Below are positions 47,862 to 59,165 of a DNA stretch of 64,000 nt, in pieces. Positions within the stretch are counted from its first letter, which is position 1; every line of letters begins with the position of its first letter. The notes beneath the pieces are model-generated. The model did no database searches and had not been told where the DNA came from. It saw only the letters and a program-made list of their open reading frames with translations. Origin of the DNA: Vicugna pacos (taxonomy: Eukaryota > Chordata > Mammalia > Artiodactyla > Camelidae); contig NC_133004.1 in NCBI RefSeq assembly GCF_048564905.1, forward strand, positions 44,250,105-44,314,104, in the 5' to 3' direction. Both the position numbers and the translations under genes were made by a program.

Positions 47862-48228
47862 GTGAAGTAGGTCAGACAGAGAAAGACAAGCATTGCATGA
47901 TATCACTTATATGTGGAATCTAAAAAACACAAATGAACTTAGTTACAAAACAGAAAGGCTCACAGATAAAAAACAAACTTACGATTACCAAAGGGGAGGG
48001 TGGGGGACACATTAGGAGTCTAGGATTAATATATACACAGTACTATATACAAAATAAACAACAAGGTCTTACTATATAGCACAGGGAACTATATCCAATA
48101 GCTTGTAATAATCTTTTATGAAAAAGACTAAGAAAAAGAATATAAATGTATAACTGAGTCACTTTGCTTTATGCCAGAAACTAATACAACATTGAAAATC
48201 AACTATACTTCGATTTAAAAAAAAGAAT
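47862..48228 (+). mobile_element. Cetartiodactyl L1 3' end
   Basis: Well preserved: aagtgaagtaggtcagacag, atgatatcacttatatgtgg, acttacgattaccaaagggg, tatagcacagggaactatat, gtataactgagtcactttgc and aatcaactatacttcgattt with an A-rich end. It is the youngest-looking L1 in the window together with the copies at 39075 and 60109. Confidence 0.93.
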
Positions 48229-48254
48229 TGAGGGCAGGGAGACAGGTGCTCCTA

Positions 48255-48745
48255 TTACTAAAACCATGGAACAAATGACCCTCAGACTTACTAGCATAAA
48301 GCCTCCATTTTATTTGGCTCACAATTTGATAGGTCAGGGGTTCGTCTATGGCTCAGCCAGGCATTTCTTGTGGAGAGTCTCATGCAGTTACCATGAAATG
48401 TGCTGGGGTGCGGCAGCTGAAGGCCAGATGGGACCAGACTCCCAGGTTGGCTGGCAGGTAGGAGATGCTGGCAGTCAGCCGGGAGCTCAGATTGGGGGCT
48501 GTCCTCAGAGCACCCACCTGCGGCTTCCTCAGCAGGTTGTTCCTGGGGAAGGGGGACTTCTCGCAAAGCAAGGTTCCCAGGTGAGCTAGGTGAAGAGGAC
48601 ATGGCCTTTTAAGACATCCTAGAAAGTCACATCTTCTCACTTTTGTCATACTTTGTCAGTTGGAGCAATCAGAGACCTGCCCAGATTCAAGGAGAAGGGA
48701 TGGAGGACCCCACCCCTCCCAAACGAGAAGAGTGGTAAAGATTTT
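48255..48745 (-). mobile_element. MaLR/ERVL-group LTR (fossil), subfamily unresolved
   Basis: The series ttactagcataaagcctcca, tttggctcacaatttgatag, gtcaggggttcgtctatggc, agaaagtcacatcttctcac and ctgcccagattcaaggagaa follows an old mammalian LTR in reverse orientation. A broken relic. Confidence 0.5.
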
Positions 48746-48884
48746 TGGAGCCACATGCTTCGCGGTGAAGTGACTTGCCCAGGGTTACGGGGCAGAGCAG
48801 GGTGGGACCAAGTGGATCCAGCCCCGTGGCCCACATCTTTCTTACCCCTCTCTCTGCTCCCGCCACGTGGAAGGGAGGCTTCAG

Positions 48885-49120
48885 GGTTAGAGTCTCAAGA
48901 CCCAGTTCTGGCTCAGACATCTTCTCAGAGAGGCCTTTGGGAACAATGCCTTCTTGGACTAGCACTCGGCCCTCTGGTTCAGGACCCTGTTTTAGTGCCT
49001 GCAGCCTTATCACAGTGTCAGGTAATGGTGTATTGTCAGTCTTGCCCACACCCGAGAGCATCCTTTGTTTTGTTCACAGCTGCCTTTGCAGCATCCAGCT
49101 GGGTCTCATCTGCAGGAAGC
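48885..49120 (+). mobile_element. L2 LINE relic
   Basis: Forward L2 pattern: gctcagacatcttctcagag, aggcctttgggaacaatgcc, then the worn tail. Equivalent consensus text is ctcaaatgtcacctcctcag followed by aggccttccctgacc. Confidence 0.48.
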
Positions 49121-49194
49121 AATGAGGAACCCCACGGGAGGGGCCTTTGGGTTTAACACAGGGCTGGTTCAGCAGGTCACCGTGTTCCCATCTG

Positions 49195-49325
49195 CCACTT
49201 GCCGAGTGCCTGCGACACGCCAAACACATTGTAGACATTCACGTCGTCCTCCCAGCAAGCCACAGGCCCATTTTACAGAATGGGAAGTAGAGGCTCCAGA
49301 AGGGAGAACCAGGATTCAAGCTGTG
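49195..49325 (-). mobile_element. MIR SINE
   Basis: Reverse MIR: cttgccgagtgcctgcgaca, cgccaaacacattgtagaca, gcccattttacagaatggga and agtagaggctccagaaggga. Confidence 0.7.
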
Positions 49326-49329
49326 GACA

Positions 49330-50675
49330 GGATTGTTTCCCCCCTGATGACAGCCCTCTCCCCCGTCCCCCAAACATGTCAAAGATGAAAGAGGAAGTAA
49401 GTGAGAGGTGAGTGTGGGGTCCCATGGGGATGACTGTGACGAGTCCTTATTAAAACATGGTGCTTGTTAGCATCACATCTCATCTCTGAAAGGACAGGTG
49501 GGGACAGGTTGGCCACACCCTTTGGAGGCATCACCTTCCTCAGTGTCACCCATGGTGGATTTTATTTTATTTTATTTTTAAGTGTAAAGGTTTTTTTTTT
49601 TTCAATTGTGTAGCATAGGCAACATTATTTAAGTCAGTCAGTTTTTAAGATTTTCACATGTTCTGACTCCTTCTGCTGCCCCTCACCTTAGTTCCTCCAG
49701 TGTCAGTTGTCATCTTCAAGAAGATTTTTTGCTCAATCAACAGTTGTCATGTCAATCAGTCCATAGTTCTTTTAGTTGGCCTTCTTGGAACTCCAGTGGA
49801 ACGTGGACACTTCACAAACTCTTCATCTGTAATCTCTGGGATCCAGTTTCCTCGAGCAGTTCACTTGAGGACTATCATCTGGGGTCAGGGAAGGTGGGTC
49901 TGCCTGGTTCTGGGTTTCAGAAGCCCTCTAAACATGCATTAAGTTCAAATCGGATTTACTCCCAAGCTTATCACAGCCCAGAACAGCATTGATCATTGGA
50001 ACATGCCAATACCTAAGACTGAAAAGTCTGTTAGGTTTTCATAGCTTCTTTTGCAGCTCTGTCTTGTAGCCCCCACAGATCTAACATGCAGCTCTGCAGG
50101 GGAAGGAAGCCACGTGGTTACCCTGGGAGGTGCTTCCAACGATGTCGCTGTACAGAGAAAGCCCCACCGGGAGAGACCTCGGCCCCACTGCGGATTTCAG
50201 AATGAAGACCTCTGGGGAGTAAAACTGCAGGGTGCCCACAGGTGGTCCCTCCCCGCTGCCCTGCAGGATGGAGAGGCCCACCTGGGCCCGTGGCTCTCGA
50301 GGGTCCAACAGAAAAAAAAAACCCCATCTCCCTCCCACACGCGACCGACCCCGGTGGCAGCGCGGAGCCCCAGATGCTGCCGGAACCTTGTAAGCCACGC
50401 GGGGGCCACCGTGTACATAGGGGATCACAGACTCGGAGGCAGCGCTCCTGCCGCCGCAGGAGCGATCAGACTGTTAATGCCGCTGGTGACACTAGCTGAT
50501 AGCAAGGGGAGACACCTTCACTGAAGCATCTGTTTTTAAAAACATAGCTTTCCTTCCCCCACGAAACTGTAATTTGTTCAGAATTTTTAAATCTTATTTT
50601 TGGCTCAGGGTCCTCTGGCTCTTCCTTACTCTCCCACATTTGGAGAAAATCCATCAACTCTTTCAATGTCAAGAT
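49330..50675. other. Intergenic, no gene recognised
   Basis: A T-rich patch with ttttatttta units lies at about 49560-49600. The rest is unique-looking. No exon is recognised. Confidence 0.45.
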
Positions 50676-50679
50676 ACAG

Positions 50680-50750
50680 CAGAGTGTGTGCTTAGCATGC
50701 ATGAGGTCCTGGGTTCAATCGCCAGTACCTCCGTTAAATAGAAATAATAA

Positions 50751-50797
<47 letters not shown>

Positions 50798-50828
50798 ATA
50801 CCTAATTACCTTCCAAACAAACAAACAC
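50680..50828 (+). mobile_element. Camelid tRNA-derived SINE, 5'-truncated
   Basis: It starts within the body at gcagagtgtgtgcttagcat, continues through gaggtcctgggttcaatcgc to cagtacctccgttaaatag, then a tail that has become an AAAT microsatellite, then cctaattacc of the long-tail form. The tRNA-like 5' end with the A-box is missing. Confidence 0.9.
50749..50801. repeat. (AAAT)n microsatellite in a SINE tail
   Basis: About 13 uninterrupted AAAT units that grew from the A-rich tail of the SINE. Probably length-polymorphic. Confidence 0.93.
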
Positions 50829-50829
50829 A

Positions 50830-51795
50830 GTTTAAATTTTTTTAAAAGATATAGATCTATTCCTGGAATATTATCCTTTCTTCTTCCTCTCCCCCCCGGT
50901 TTTAGACGTAGTAGAAGTCCATCACACACAGACACACATGCGCGCCCACCCCAAGCACAGCGCCACGCGCCAGCCCAGGTGCCTGTGCTCTGCACGGGCG
51001 CTGCTGACGACCTCGCGGTCGTTAAGCGGGGTTCGCAACTGGACACGTGAGGACACACGACAGGTTTGGAATTTGAACATCTAATGACATTTGGAGAAGA
51101 GGTGACGACATTCAAAATGAAGCCTGAGGACCACTCTTGGTCTGTCCAGTGTTTCCTGGTCTGTGACGAGAAAGTACAGAAATTGGAAATAAGCATTTAG
51201 AAACTTCTTTACTAATCTGACATTTTAATGACATCCAAGAGTGGCTCCTGTTGCCCGTGGTGTCATCTATTTCACAGAACACGTTGGGAGAAAGACCGAA
51301 GGCCTGGCCTTTAGTGCATGTGGTTTGTGAGGGATTTGGAATGAAGAACTCACCTAAAATTCCCTGCACAGAACGTGAGCTCCACCTAGAAACCCAAGAC
51401 AGTCAGCTGGGAAGCTGCCATAGGAAGGGCGACGACACAGCGAATATTTAAAAAAAAAATCAACAGCTGCTCTGCACACAAATAACACCTCCTCAGGAAA
51501 CAGAAGACCCTTCCGTAACAGAAGCTAAAGTGAAAATAGCCAGGCACAAACTGAAAAACGGGCAGAATCTTTATGATTTTGCTCCCTTTCAGAACTGGAA
51601 GACATAAGGAAGCTTCCTGAAAAAATGGAAGTGTTCCGCCTGGTTAAGAAGGACCCTGACCACTTGGCAACAGTCCGAAAGGGCAGCCAAGAAAGCCACG
51701 GAGTGGTTCCAGAAACTCACGGCTTCTCGTGACACAGGAGAGCACGCCTGTCTCTCTTTGCCTCTCCTGGACGTTTCACTAAGACGGACCCTCGC
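50830..51795. other. Intergenic, no gene recognised
   Basis: Unique-looking sequence. A good splice-acceptor-like tract (ttttgctccctttcag) ends at 51592 and is discussed among the findings. No known protein is recognised. Confidence 0.42.
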
Positions 51796-51799
51796 TGTT

Positions 51800-52275
51800 G
51801 TTCTTTCCCGTCTGGCTCCTGTAACTTAGCTGATCGTGTTGTCAGAGTTCCTCCACGTTGTGGCATGCATCATACCCCGGTCCTTTTTAAAGGCTGAGTA
51901 ATTCCGTAATCAAATGTGGACAGACCTCATTTGATTTATCCGTTCATCGGCTGAGGGACACGTGGGTTGTGTCTCCCTTTTGGCTGCTGTGCGTTCCCAT
52001 TTTCGATTCTTCTGAGAATGCACGCGGGAGTGGCACTGCCAGGTCACACGGTAGCTCCCCGTAACTTCTCCGGGAGCCGTCAGACCGTCTCGGCCCTGCG
52101 ACGGCGGCGCGCCCTCACGCGCCCTGGTCGGGCCGCGCTCACAGTGACGCCCATCCTAGCGGGCGGGACGCGGCGCCTCACTGTGGTTTTCTCCTGAATC
52201 CCTCTGCTGCTGAGTGAGGCTGAGCGCCTGTTCCTGTGTTTGTTGGCTATTTGTATATCTTCCCTGGAGAAAACA
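51800..52275 (-). mobile_element. L1 3' portion with extreme GC-ward decay
   Basis: Reverse L1M landmarks: gttcctccacgttgtggcat, gattcttctgagaatgcacg, gggagtggcactgccaggtc, tcactgtggttttctcctga and gtttgttggctatttgtata. The middle (52070-52180) is far more CpG-rich than the family sequence. Confidence 0.78.
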
Positions 52276-52344
52276 CTCCAAGAGCTATTGAGAAAAATCT
52301 CGGCAAATTTTAATAAAGTATCGATAAAGTATTCTAACAGAAAG

Positions 52345-52510
52345 CAAAGCTCTTGGACTTTGCTTTACATGAGAATCATCTGGGAGCTTCAAAAATCCCT
52401 GGCGTGCAGGCTGCAGCCCATGCAGATTAAATCGGGGTCTTGAAAGATCCCCACATCTGTAATTTTTTAAAAACCGATTTCAAGGTGCAGCTGGGCTTGA
52501 GGACCAGGGT
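52345..52510 (+). mobile_element. MER5-type hAT-Charlie DNA transposon
   Basis: The order ttgctttacatgagaatcat, ctgggagcttcaaaaatccc, catctgtaattttttaaaaa and gctgggcttgaggaccaggg is a near full-length MER5A-like copy. Confidence 0.78.
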
Positions 52511-52571
52511 TCCAGGGCAGCGCAGCCCCGTCTTCACCACAGCGATGACTCACTGTGGACCTGGTCCGCTT

Positions 52572-52860
52572 GCAGACTCTGACCCAGGAAGTCTGGGGCG
52601 GGCCTCAGACGCCACGTGTTTAACAAGCTCCCAGGTGATGCTGATGCTGCGCAGAGGACAGCATCCTGAGCAGCGAACACTCCTCTGGGCGATGCTCATG
52701 TCGAGGCTGCTGGTCCCTGGACCACATTTTGAATATCCGGGACCAGACCAGCTGCACCAGCATCTGGGATGTGCTAGAAACGCAGACTCCCAGGCCCCTC
52801 CCCAGGCACCGCCACGGAATCTGCATCTTCCCTGATCCCGGGTGCTTGCCAGGCACATTT
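52572..52860 (+). mobile_element. Two further MER5-type transposon copies
   Basis: The first copy keeps gtttaacaagctcccaggtg, atgctgatgctg and ctggaccacattttgaatat. The second keeps agctgcaccagcatctggga, gctagaaacgcagactccca and ggaatctgcatcttccctga. With the copy at 52345 there are three related elements within about 520 bases. Confidence 0.7.
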
Positions 52861-52864
52861 ACCC

Positions 52865-53380
52865 CAGGGAGAAGCGCTGGTCTGAGGCGCTTCCTGCCTT
52901 GGCCTCGTGGTCTGGCCAGCTCATGGCGTAGGGGACGGGCGGCGGGTGTCAACACTTGCACAGCAAAGGGAGAATGACAATGAGTGGATGCTTCTCTAGT
53001 GCTCTGACCTTTCTCGGATCAAAAGCTGTGATTATGACGGTGATTCTGTGGTTCTGGCTGAGTTTGCCACACCTTTGATCATCCTGGAGCGCCCGGTGCC
53101 CTGGAGAGGGCAGTGCAGGACGGGAATTGAACCGGACTGAGCTGAGAAAACCCGCAGCAGCTCCTCCCTGACTTCTCACCAACGGTCTGGCTGTAACTGC
53201 CAGAACTGGCCTGGGGCTCTCCCAGGGAGCCTCCCCTGACCTCTGGCTTCCTGAATAAATGGGGCGTGTGAGTCAGCCCCGCACCCCGCCCTGCGCCATC
53301 CTCCAGCAGGACGGCTTGGACGGACGCTGGGGGGAGGTTCACTTTGATTGGCTGGAGCAGGAGAGCCTTCATTCAGTTAC
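52865..53380. other. Intergenic, no gene recognised
   Basis: Unique-looking DNA with nothing recognisable. Confidence 0.42.
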
Positions 53381-53384
53381 CCGA

Positions 53385-53720
53385 CCGGCATGTATTGATG
53401 GATTCTGGTGTGATGTGCAGCCTGCTAAGTGCTGGGGACACAGACGCAGTGCAAAGGTAACAGTCGGCGATGAAGCATCACCCAAACACACGTAAACGAT
53501 GAACAAGTGCCACCGACGGGGGCTGCCCGGTGCTCAGAACGGACAGAAGGGGTTTGACCTTGTCCAGGAGGAGAGATCTAAAGCAGAAATAAGGAGGGGA
53601 CAGCTCTGCAGAGGGCGGGCAGAGAGCAAGCTGCGCGGCTTTCAAGTGGAAGTATAACTCTGCATGTCTGTGTGGACGACAGATTCCCTTAGATCCCCCT
53701 TCCCCTGGTGACAATCACCT
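53385..53720 (-). mobile_element. L2 or MIR-type relic
   Basis: The order gcatgtattgatggattctg, cctgctaagtgctggggaca and cgatgaacaagtgccaccga has the shape of the reverse L2 region (tactatgtgccaggc, ctggggatacagcag, gataagtgct). Confidence 0.4.
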
Positions 53721-53724
53721 CTAG

Positions 53725-54390
53725 AGCTTCCAGGACATCGAGTCACTGACCGTTGTCTGTAGGGATGGCCCCAAACCCCTGGGAAACGCCTGCCTTCAAA
53801 GCAGTCAGCACGTGCTCCGCGAGCAGGTGTCTCCTGTGCAGTGTGGCTCTGGGCCAGCCCGAGAAGCACCAGCCGGGCTCTTGTCTGCAAAGAGCCACTG
53901 ATTTTACTGCAAAGATCAGAAATGACCAAGAAAAAGAAAAAGAGAACACTGCGGCATGGTTTACAGAATGTCAGACGAATGCCGGAGGGTGGGGGGCTGC
54001 TGTGGGGGTCCAGAGGAAAGGTGGGCGCTGGGGAAAGATGAAGTGGTCTGGGGGGGGGGCGGCGGCGGCAAGGCTGCCTTTGGAGCAGGAAGCCGCATCT
54101 CTCCAGCTCATCCCCCACCCTGGGACCCCAGGATGCGAGAGAAAGAAGCCCTCCAGAGCCCACCTGGCTGACACTGCCCGGCAACGCCCAGCTCCATTCT
54201 ACTCGTTCATTCTACTCGCAGACCAAGGCATGTGCAGCATGAAATAGCATTGGGAGTCGCTGGCTAGATGGCTGGAAGTTCCTCCCCTTCATTCCTCCAG
54301 ACAATCAAAGTCTTAGGGAGAGGCAGGCGTTTTAGGCACCTCACCGACACACTCTTCGGCCGGACGCGGGGGCTGGGCAGGGACTTCTCG
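53725..54390. other. Intergenic, no gene recognised
   Basis: Unique-looking. A G-homopolymer run of 10 lies at about 54050-54059. No exon is recognised. Confidence 0.42.
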
Positions 54391-54394
54391 CCGG

Positions 54395-54605
54395 GGTGCA
54401 CCGGGGCTCGGCTGCCCACATCCGAATCCCAGCATCCTTCCGACGTGACCTGGTTGGGGACCCTTCTCCTGTTGGTGCCTCAGCTCACCACGTGGGGAGT
54501 CACAGGACCCATCCCGCAGGCTTGGGTGAGCATCCAGTGAATGAGCACATGTCAGATGCTTAGCACAGCATGTCGTAAGGGGTCAGTCAGCGTCACGATG
54601 TTGAC
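54395..54605 (+). mobile_element. MIR SINE relic
   Basis: Forward MIR trace: cgacgtgacctggttgggga, gttggtgcctcagctcacca and catgtcagatgcttagcaca. Well worn. Confidence 0.48.
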
Positions 54606-54921
54606 GTCACCAGTGCCACTGACAGATCATGCAGGGTCCTGAACGGTTCACGCTTCAGACGGAGTGTCCAGGTCCAGGGGGAGGATCCCAGTCCCAAGAG
54701 GCAGACTGCTGTGAAGTCGGTGGCTGGCGGGGGTCAAGGGGCACGGTCTGGATGTGAGGACTGGCTGCCCCCAGCCCTTAGAGAAAGACTGAGGGGAGGC
54801 TGTACCCCACCACCCAGTCTGCCATCTGGGAAGACCGGGGAGGGGGTCCTGGAGAAGGAGCCCGCCTCGGTGGCTCATGTGCTGTGAAAACCGACATGGG
54901 AGTTATGAGACGCAGGTGCCC

Positions 54922-55290
54922 ATTTATTATGGACGGAATGTTTGTGTCCTTCTAAAACTCACGTGTTGAAATCCTAACCCCAGTGCGGCTCTGTTTGGAG
55001 ATGGGGCCTCTGAAGATGCCGTTAAGGTTAAACGAGGTCCTAAGGGTGGGGCCCTGACCCGCTGGTGTTAGTGTCCTTTTCAGAGTGCTCTCTGGTTTTC
55101 TCTCCCTGCTGTGTGAGGTCACGGTGAGAAGGTGGCCGTCTGCAAGCCAGGAAGAGCGTTCTCACCAGAAATGGGCTCCACCAGACTTGGTCTGGGGTTC
55201 CCAGCCTCCAGAACCTTGAGAAAATAAACGCCTGTTGTTCAAGCCACACGGTCTGCGACACCTGGCTCTGGCGCCCGCGGCACGCCCGTT
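54922..55290 (+). mobile_element. MLT1-type MaLR solo LTR (fossil)
   Basis: Clear MLT1 text: ttatggacggaatgtttgtg, cacgtgttgaaatcctaacc, ctgtttggagatggggcctc, gtctgcaagccaggaagagc and cagcctccagaaccttgaga, then aaataaacgcctgttgttca. The best preserved MLT1 in the window, but an inactive relic. Confidence 0.88.
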
Positions 55291-55299
55291 CAGAGCATA

Positions 55300-56875
55300 G
55301 CTGCCGGCGTGGAAAAGGGTGTTTCTTCTCAGAGTCCTCTTGCCTGCCGGGCCTGAAAGGTCTGCACGGGTGGTTGCTGTTTAGCCCAGAGAGATGTGTT
55401 CTCATTCTCCTTTCCCCAGGTCTCTTTCACTTTGTAATTACAGGGTCCTGGGCTGATGTGTCCAGTTAAATTGTCCATACGTTTGCATCCATCTCCTAGG
55501 TGCCCAGCCTCTCGCAGAGTACTTGGCGCTAGTTTGTGCCTTGTGGCTACTTGTCCTCGTGGTGGTGGATCAGGACACCTGATGTACACAGTCGGTGCTT
55601 ACTGAGCCCTCACCACTCTGCAAGGTTGCTGCCAGCCATTTTACAGATGAAGACCCAGACTGAGGGAGGGCTGGAGTGTCTGGTCTCAAAGGTACACACC
55701 TGGACAGGTGGGGCTGCAGCCGGGAACCCAGGCAGCATTGGCCACCCGGGCCCTGTGCCCCCCACTGACCCAAACTGCCTTCAGAGGATGGACTCGGTGT
55801 TAGACACGTGGTCTGCCAAGATGGCGGGCTTCCAGGCGGCTCTGTCCAAAGAGCGCTCACAGATGCAAAGGGTCTTGGCGCTGGAAAGGACTGCAGAGGA
55901 GGTCACTGCGCCCTTGCATCCAGGCCTGGATTCATGCTCAGGGAAGGCAGTCGCCTAGGGGTGGTTCCCACAGCCGCAGTGGTGGGAGTCCCCACCACAA
56001 AGGGTCTGCCAGCAGGGGTGTTTGATCGCTCAAGTTCTTCTTTATCCTGAGCCAATGCCTATTTCCCTGGGTTTGTTTTGCTTTATTTTTGAAAAAGATA
56101 AACAGGAAAGAGCCAAGGGGAGACCCATGAGATCTCAAGACCTTTCTCTGGCTTGACATCAACCATTAATGAAAACCTTGCACCTGGTCCTTCAGTCTTC
56201 TCTGCATCTGTCTCTCTTGACTGTCCTCCACCCGTATTTGTCTCGCCCGCCCGCACGGGCACCAGGAGGACCTCTGTCAAATGTCTGGCTGAAACCCAGG
56301 CACTCACTCTCTTCAGTCTCATCCTCTCGGGAGGGGGAAGGACATCTCTGTGGGCCCTAAGGACCACCTGCCTGTGCCCTCTTCTCCCACGGCTCACCAG
56401 GTGGCGGGGTTTTTGCCCAGCCCGCCGCCCAGTTCTACAGCTTCTGGAATCTGCCCCTCCTGACTTTTGTGCAAAGTGGGACATCCCTCCCCTCCAGGCA
56501 CCTCCCCACCCCTTGGGGCTCTCTGAGGATGGGGACTGCATCTGTCACGGTCACTGTCCTGTTTGCTGCAATGCCCCCCGAGTCTGGCAAAGGGGGGAGG
56601 CTCAGTCGTGGTGCTGATCTGTGCTGAACTGAACGGGCTCCAATCCGCAGTCTCGTTCACGAGTTCTGTCGTGGCTGTTGAGCCTCCCGATCTCCCAGAT
56701 CCCACCACCCGTCTCCTGCCGTCATTATTCTGAAGAAAGTCAACAACAACCCCCCCCCCCCAACAACAGCACAATCTCTCTTGTAATCAAGCCAGTTACA
56801 CGTGCCCATTAAGGATGCTAAAAATAACCAAACAACATTCAGCCATGATTCAATGCGCGAGGTGATGACGGCCAT
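55300..56875. other. Intergenic with a MIR trace
   Basis: A reverse MIR trace lies at about 55590-55690 (cggtgcttactgagccctca, ccattttacagatgaagacc). The rest is unique-looking. Poly-C near 56750 is a simple repeat. No exon is recognised. Confidence 0.48.
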
Positions 56876-56879
56876 TTTC

Positions 56880-57615
56880 TTCTCGAGTTTTTGACTCCGA
56901 TTTCCAACTGCCTGTAGAATATTCCCATCGGATGTCTCTAAAACATCTCAAGCCCTGCCTGACCCCAGTCAGCCTCATCACTGTCCCCACTCACACTGCT
57001 CCTGAGTTCCCTAGGTTGGTAAACAGCATCCCCCTACACCAGATTTCCCAAGACAGAAACCCCGCGCTGTCTTCCTTTTGACCCTCACTATCCAGTTATT
57101 CATCGGACTTGCCCAGTCTAGCTCCCTGGAATGTGGTTTTACATCATTACCCCGGCTTCCCAGGTCTCTAAAGCAGCCTCTTATCGCTGTCCATCTGAAT
57201 TATTGCAACCACATTCTTACAGGTCTCCTAACTTTTAACCTCTCCCACCAGGGCAATCTAATCTCTACATGACTGGTGAGATAAAATCATATTATCTCTC
57301 TGCTCAAAAGCCTTCAATGACCCTCCATTTTCCACCGAAAAATTCAGCGTGACATTCAAAGCTCGACATCCTTTGGTACAAATCTCTATCTTCATTCTCA
57401 TCTTCTACTCAAACATCGCCTCCTCCAGGAAGCCTCCTTTGATCTTCAGGGTCAAAATTAATGCCCCCTTTCTCTGTTCTCCCACGGTGCTTTGGTCAGT
57501 TACCTTTAACAGGTCTTGCCAGTCATCTTACGGTTTGTCCCTTATCAGTCTTCCTCCCTGTCTAGACTAGGGGCTCACTGGTGCTCGGGACCGCTCCGTT
57601 TCTCCCTGTGTGACC
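56880..57615 (+). mobile_element. L2 LINE, long 3' portion
   Basis: One of the clearest L2 copies: gatttccaactgcctgtaga, gttccctaggttggtaaaca, tcccaagacagaaaccccgc, gaattattgcaaccacattc, caaaagccttcaatgaccct, ccaggaagcctcctttgatc and ctagactaggggctcactgg appear in family order over about 730 bases. Confidence 0.8.
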
Positions 57616-57619
57616 TGAG

Positions 57620-58690
57620 GGAATCACAGTGGTTCAGGCTGATTTCAACACAGGATTCATCTGGGTACGGGCTGAACTCTGAACATTTTAAATTAATTTT
57701 TCTTTCTATACCTTTTAATTTAAAATTTACATATCTGACAATTAAAACACATCTCTTTTCCGAGTTTCCGTTTCCTCTGATCTCACCTGAGGAACCACCC
57801 GTCTCCTTCCCACTGGATATGGTTCAGTGGGGGTGGGGTGGGGTTTATAACCAGGAGTCTGTCCTCTCTAAGCCAAGTGGAGTCTATGATTCAAGCCAGA
57901 CCCAACAAGATGTTTCTTCCTCCAGACACTGAACCTGGGACAAAAGAACCAAGAGGCTAAAAATGAGTGCCATTCTTCTGCACCCTCCTCAGTTCCTCCT
58001 GTGGGACCTTCTGTCTTAGGATGTGCCCAGATTAGGGTCCTACCCCTTGTGGGTTAGGTCACATTTAGATTTTTGAAAATTACGAGATAGAAATCTCAGG
58101 ACTCCAGAAGGCTTTGCCAGCCCCTTATTCGCTGCCAAACACCATGCTAAGCCATGCTCAGATATACCCTCTAGGACATCCAGTTCTGCAGAGACAGGCT
58201 TTATCACCTAACTAAACGTCCTGGACCTCTGAGCTGGCAAGGCTCACCAGGTGCAGGTGTGGGCGCAAGCCATCACCTACAGCATACGGTTCAGCATGGT
58301 GGAGAAATCTTGCATGGTGGGAGAAATGTGGGCACATCTGTTCATAACTCTTGTTTTAATGGGGACACAGAGAGGGTAAGTTTTCCTCTGGGAATTTCTT
58401 AACAGCAAGCAAGCAAAATCTCCAGAGGGACTTTTGAAGATGAACTTAGAGACTTAGGTGTTCTCTCTCCTTGTTGCAACCTTCAGCTTGGCTTCCAGGA
58501 AGGGGTGTGGTTTGTGTTCAGATACCAGCGACTGTTTATTAACCCGGCTGCTCCCTGGAGAAAGAGAATCATCATGTGATGGTGATGAGGTCATCCATGA
58601 CTTTGTGGAGATGGTTCTTGCTTCTTAACTCTTGAGCTGCCTTGTCCACTTCCAAGCCTGGTTTTCTGGATTCCTGTTGATCCTGTGAGC
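57620..58690. other. Intergenic, no gene recognised
   Basis: Unique-looking DNA without a recognisable repeat or exon. Confidence 0.42.
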
Positions 58691-59165
58691 CCTGAATCGG
58701 TTAGGGGTGGGTTGCAGGCAGCAGGAAAAGAGTGGCTTCAGTATCAGAGATAGCCCAGGTCTGGTCTGTCGCTCCACAGAGTCACCAGTGTTCCAGACCC
58801 TTCCTCGTTGCTCCAGTCAGCCTCAACATGTGGCTTCCATCCTCAAAGCCACATGTGGTCACAACTGCTGCAGCAGTGCCAGCCATCGTGATGATGTTCC
58901 ACATAGGAGAAACAGGAGGGGGAAGGGTTAAAAGAATATTGCCAGCATGGCTAACCATTTAAAAAATCTGCTAACCCAGTGGACTTCCATTTATATCTTA
59001 TTGGCCATAACAATGACCATCCTTAGTTTTCAGGGAGGCTGAGAAGTGCAGTTTAACTGGACACATTCCTACCCTGAAAACCAGGGTTCTGCCAGGAAGG
59101 AAGAGGTGGAGAATGGACGCTGGGTGGGCACGTCTCGCTCTTTGGCGTCAACCTCCAACATCCTT
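58690..59165. mobile_element. Probable old interspersed repeat, class unresolved
   Basis: The series ctgtcgctccacagagtcac, aacatgtggcttccatcctc, atatcttattggccataaca and gagaatggacgctgggtggg follows a placental repeat that I know from memory (acattccattggccagaac and neighbouring text) but cannot name. Confidence 0.38.
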
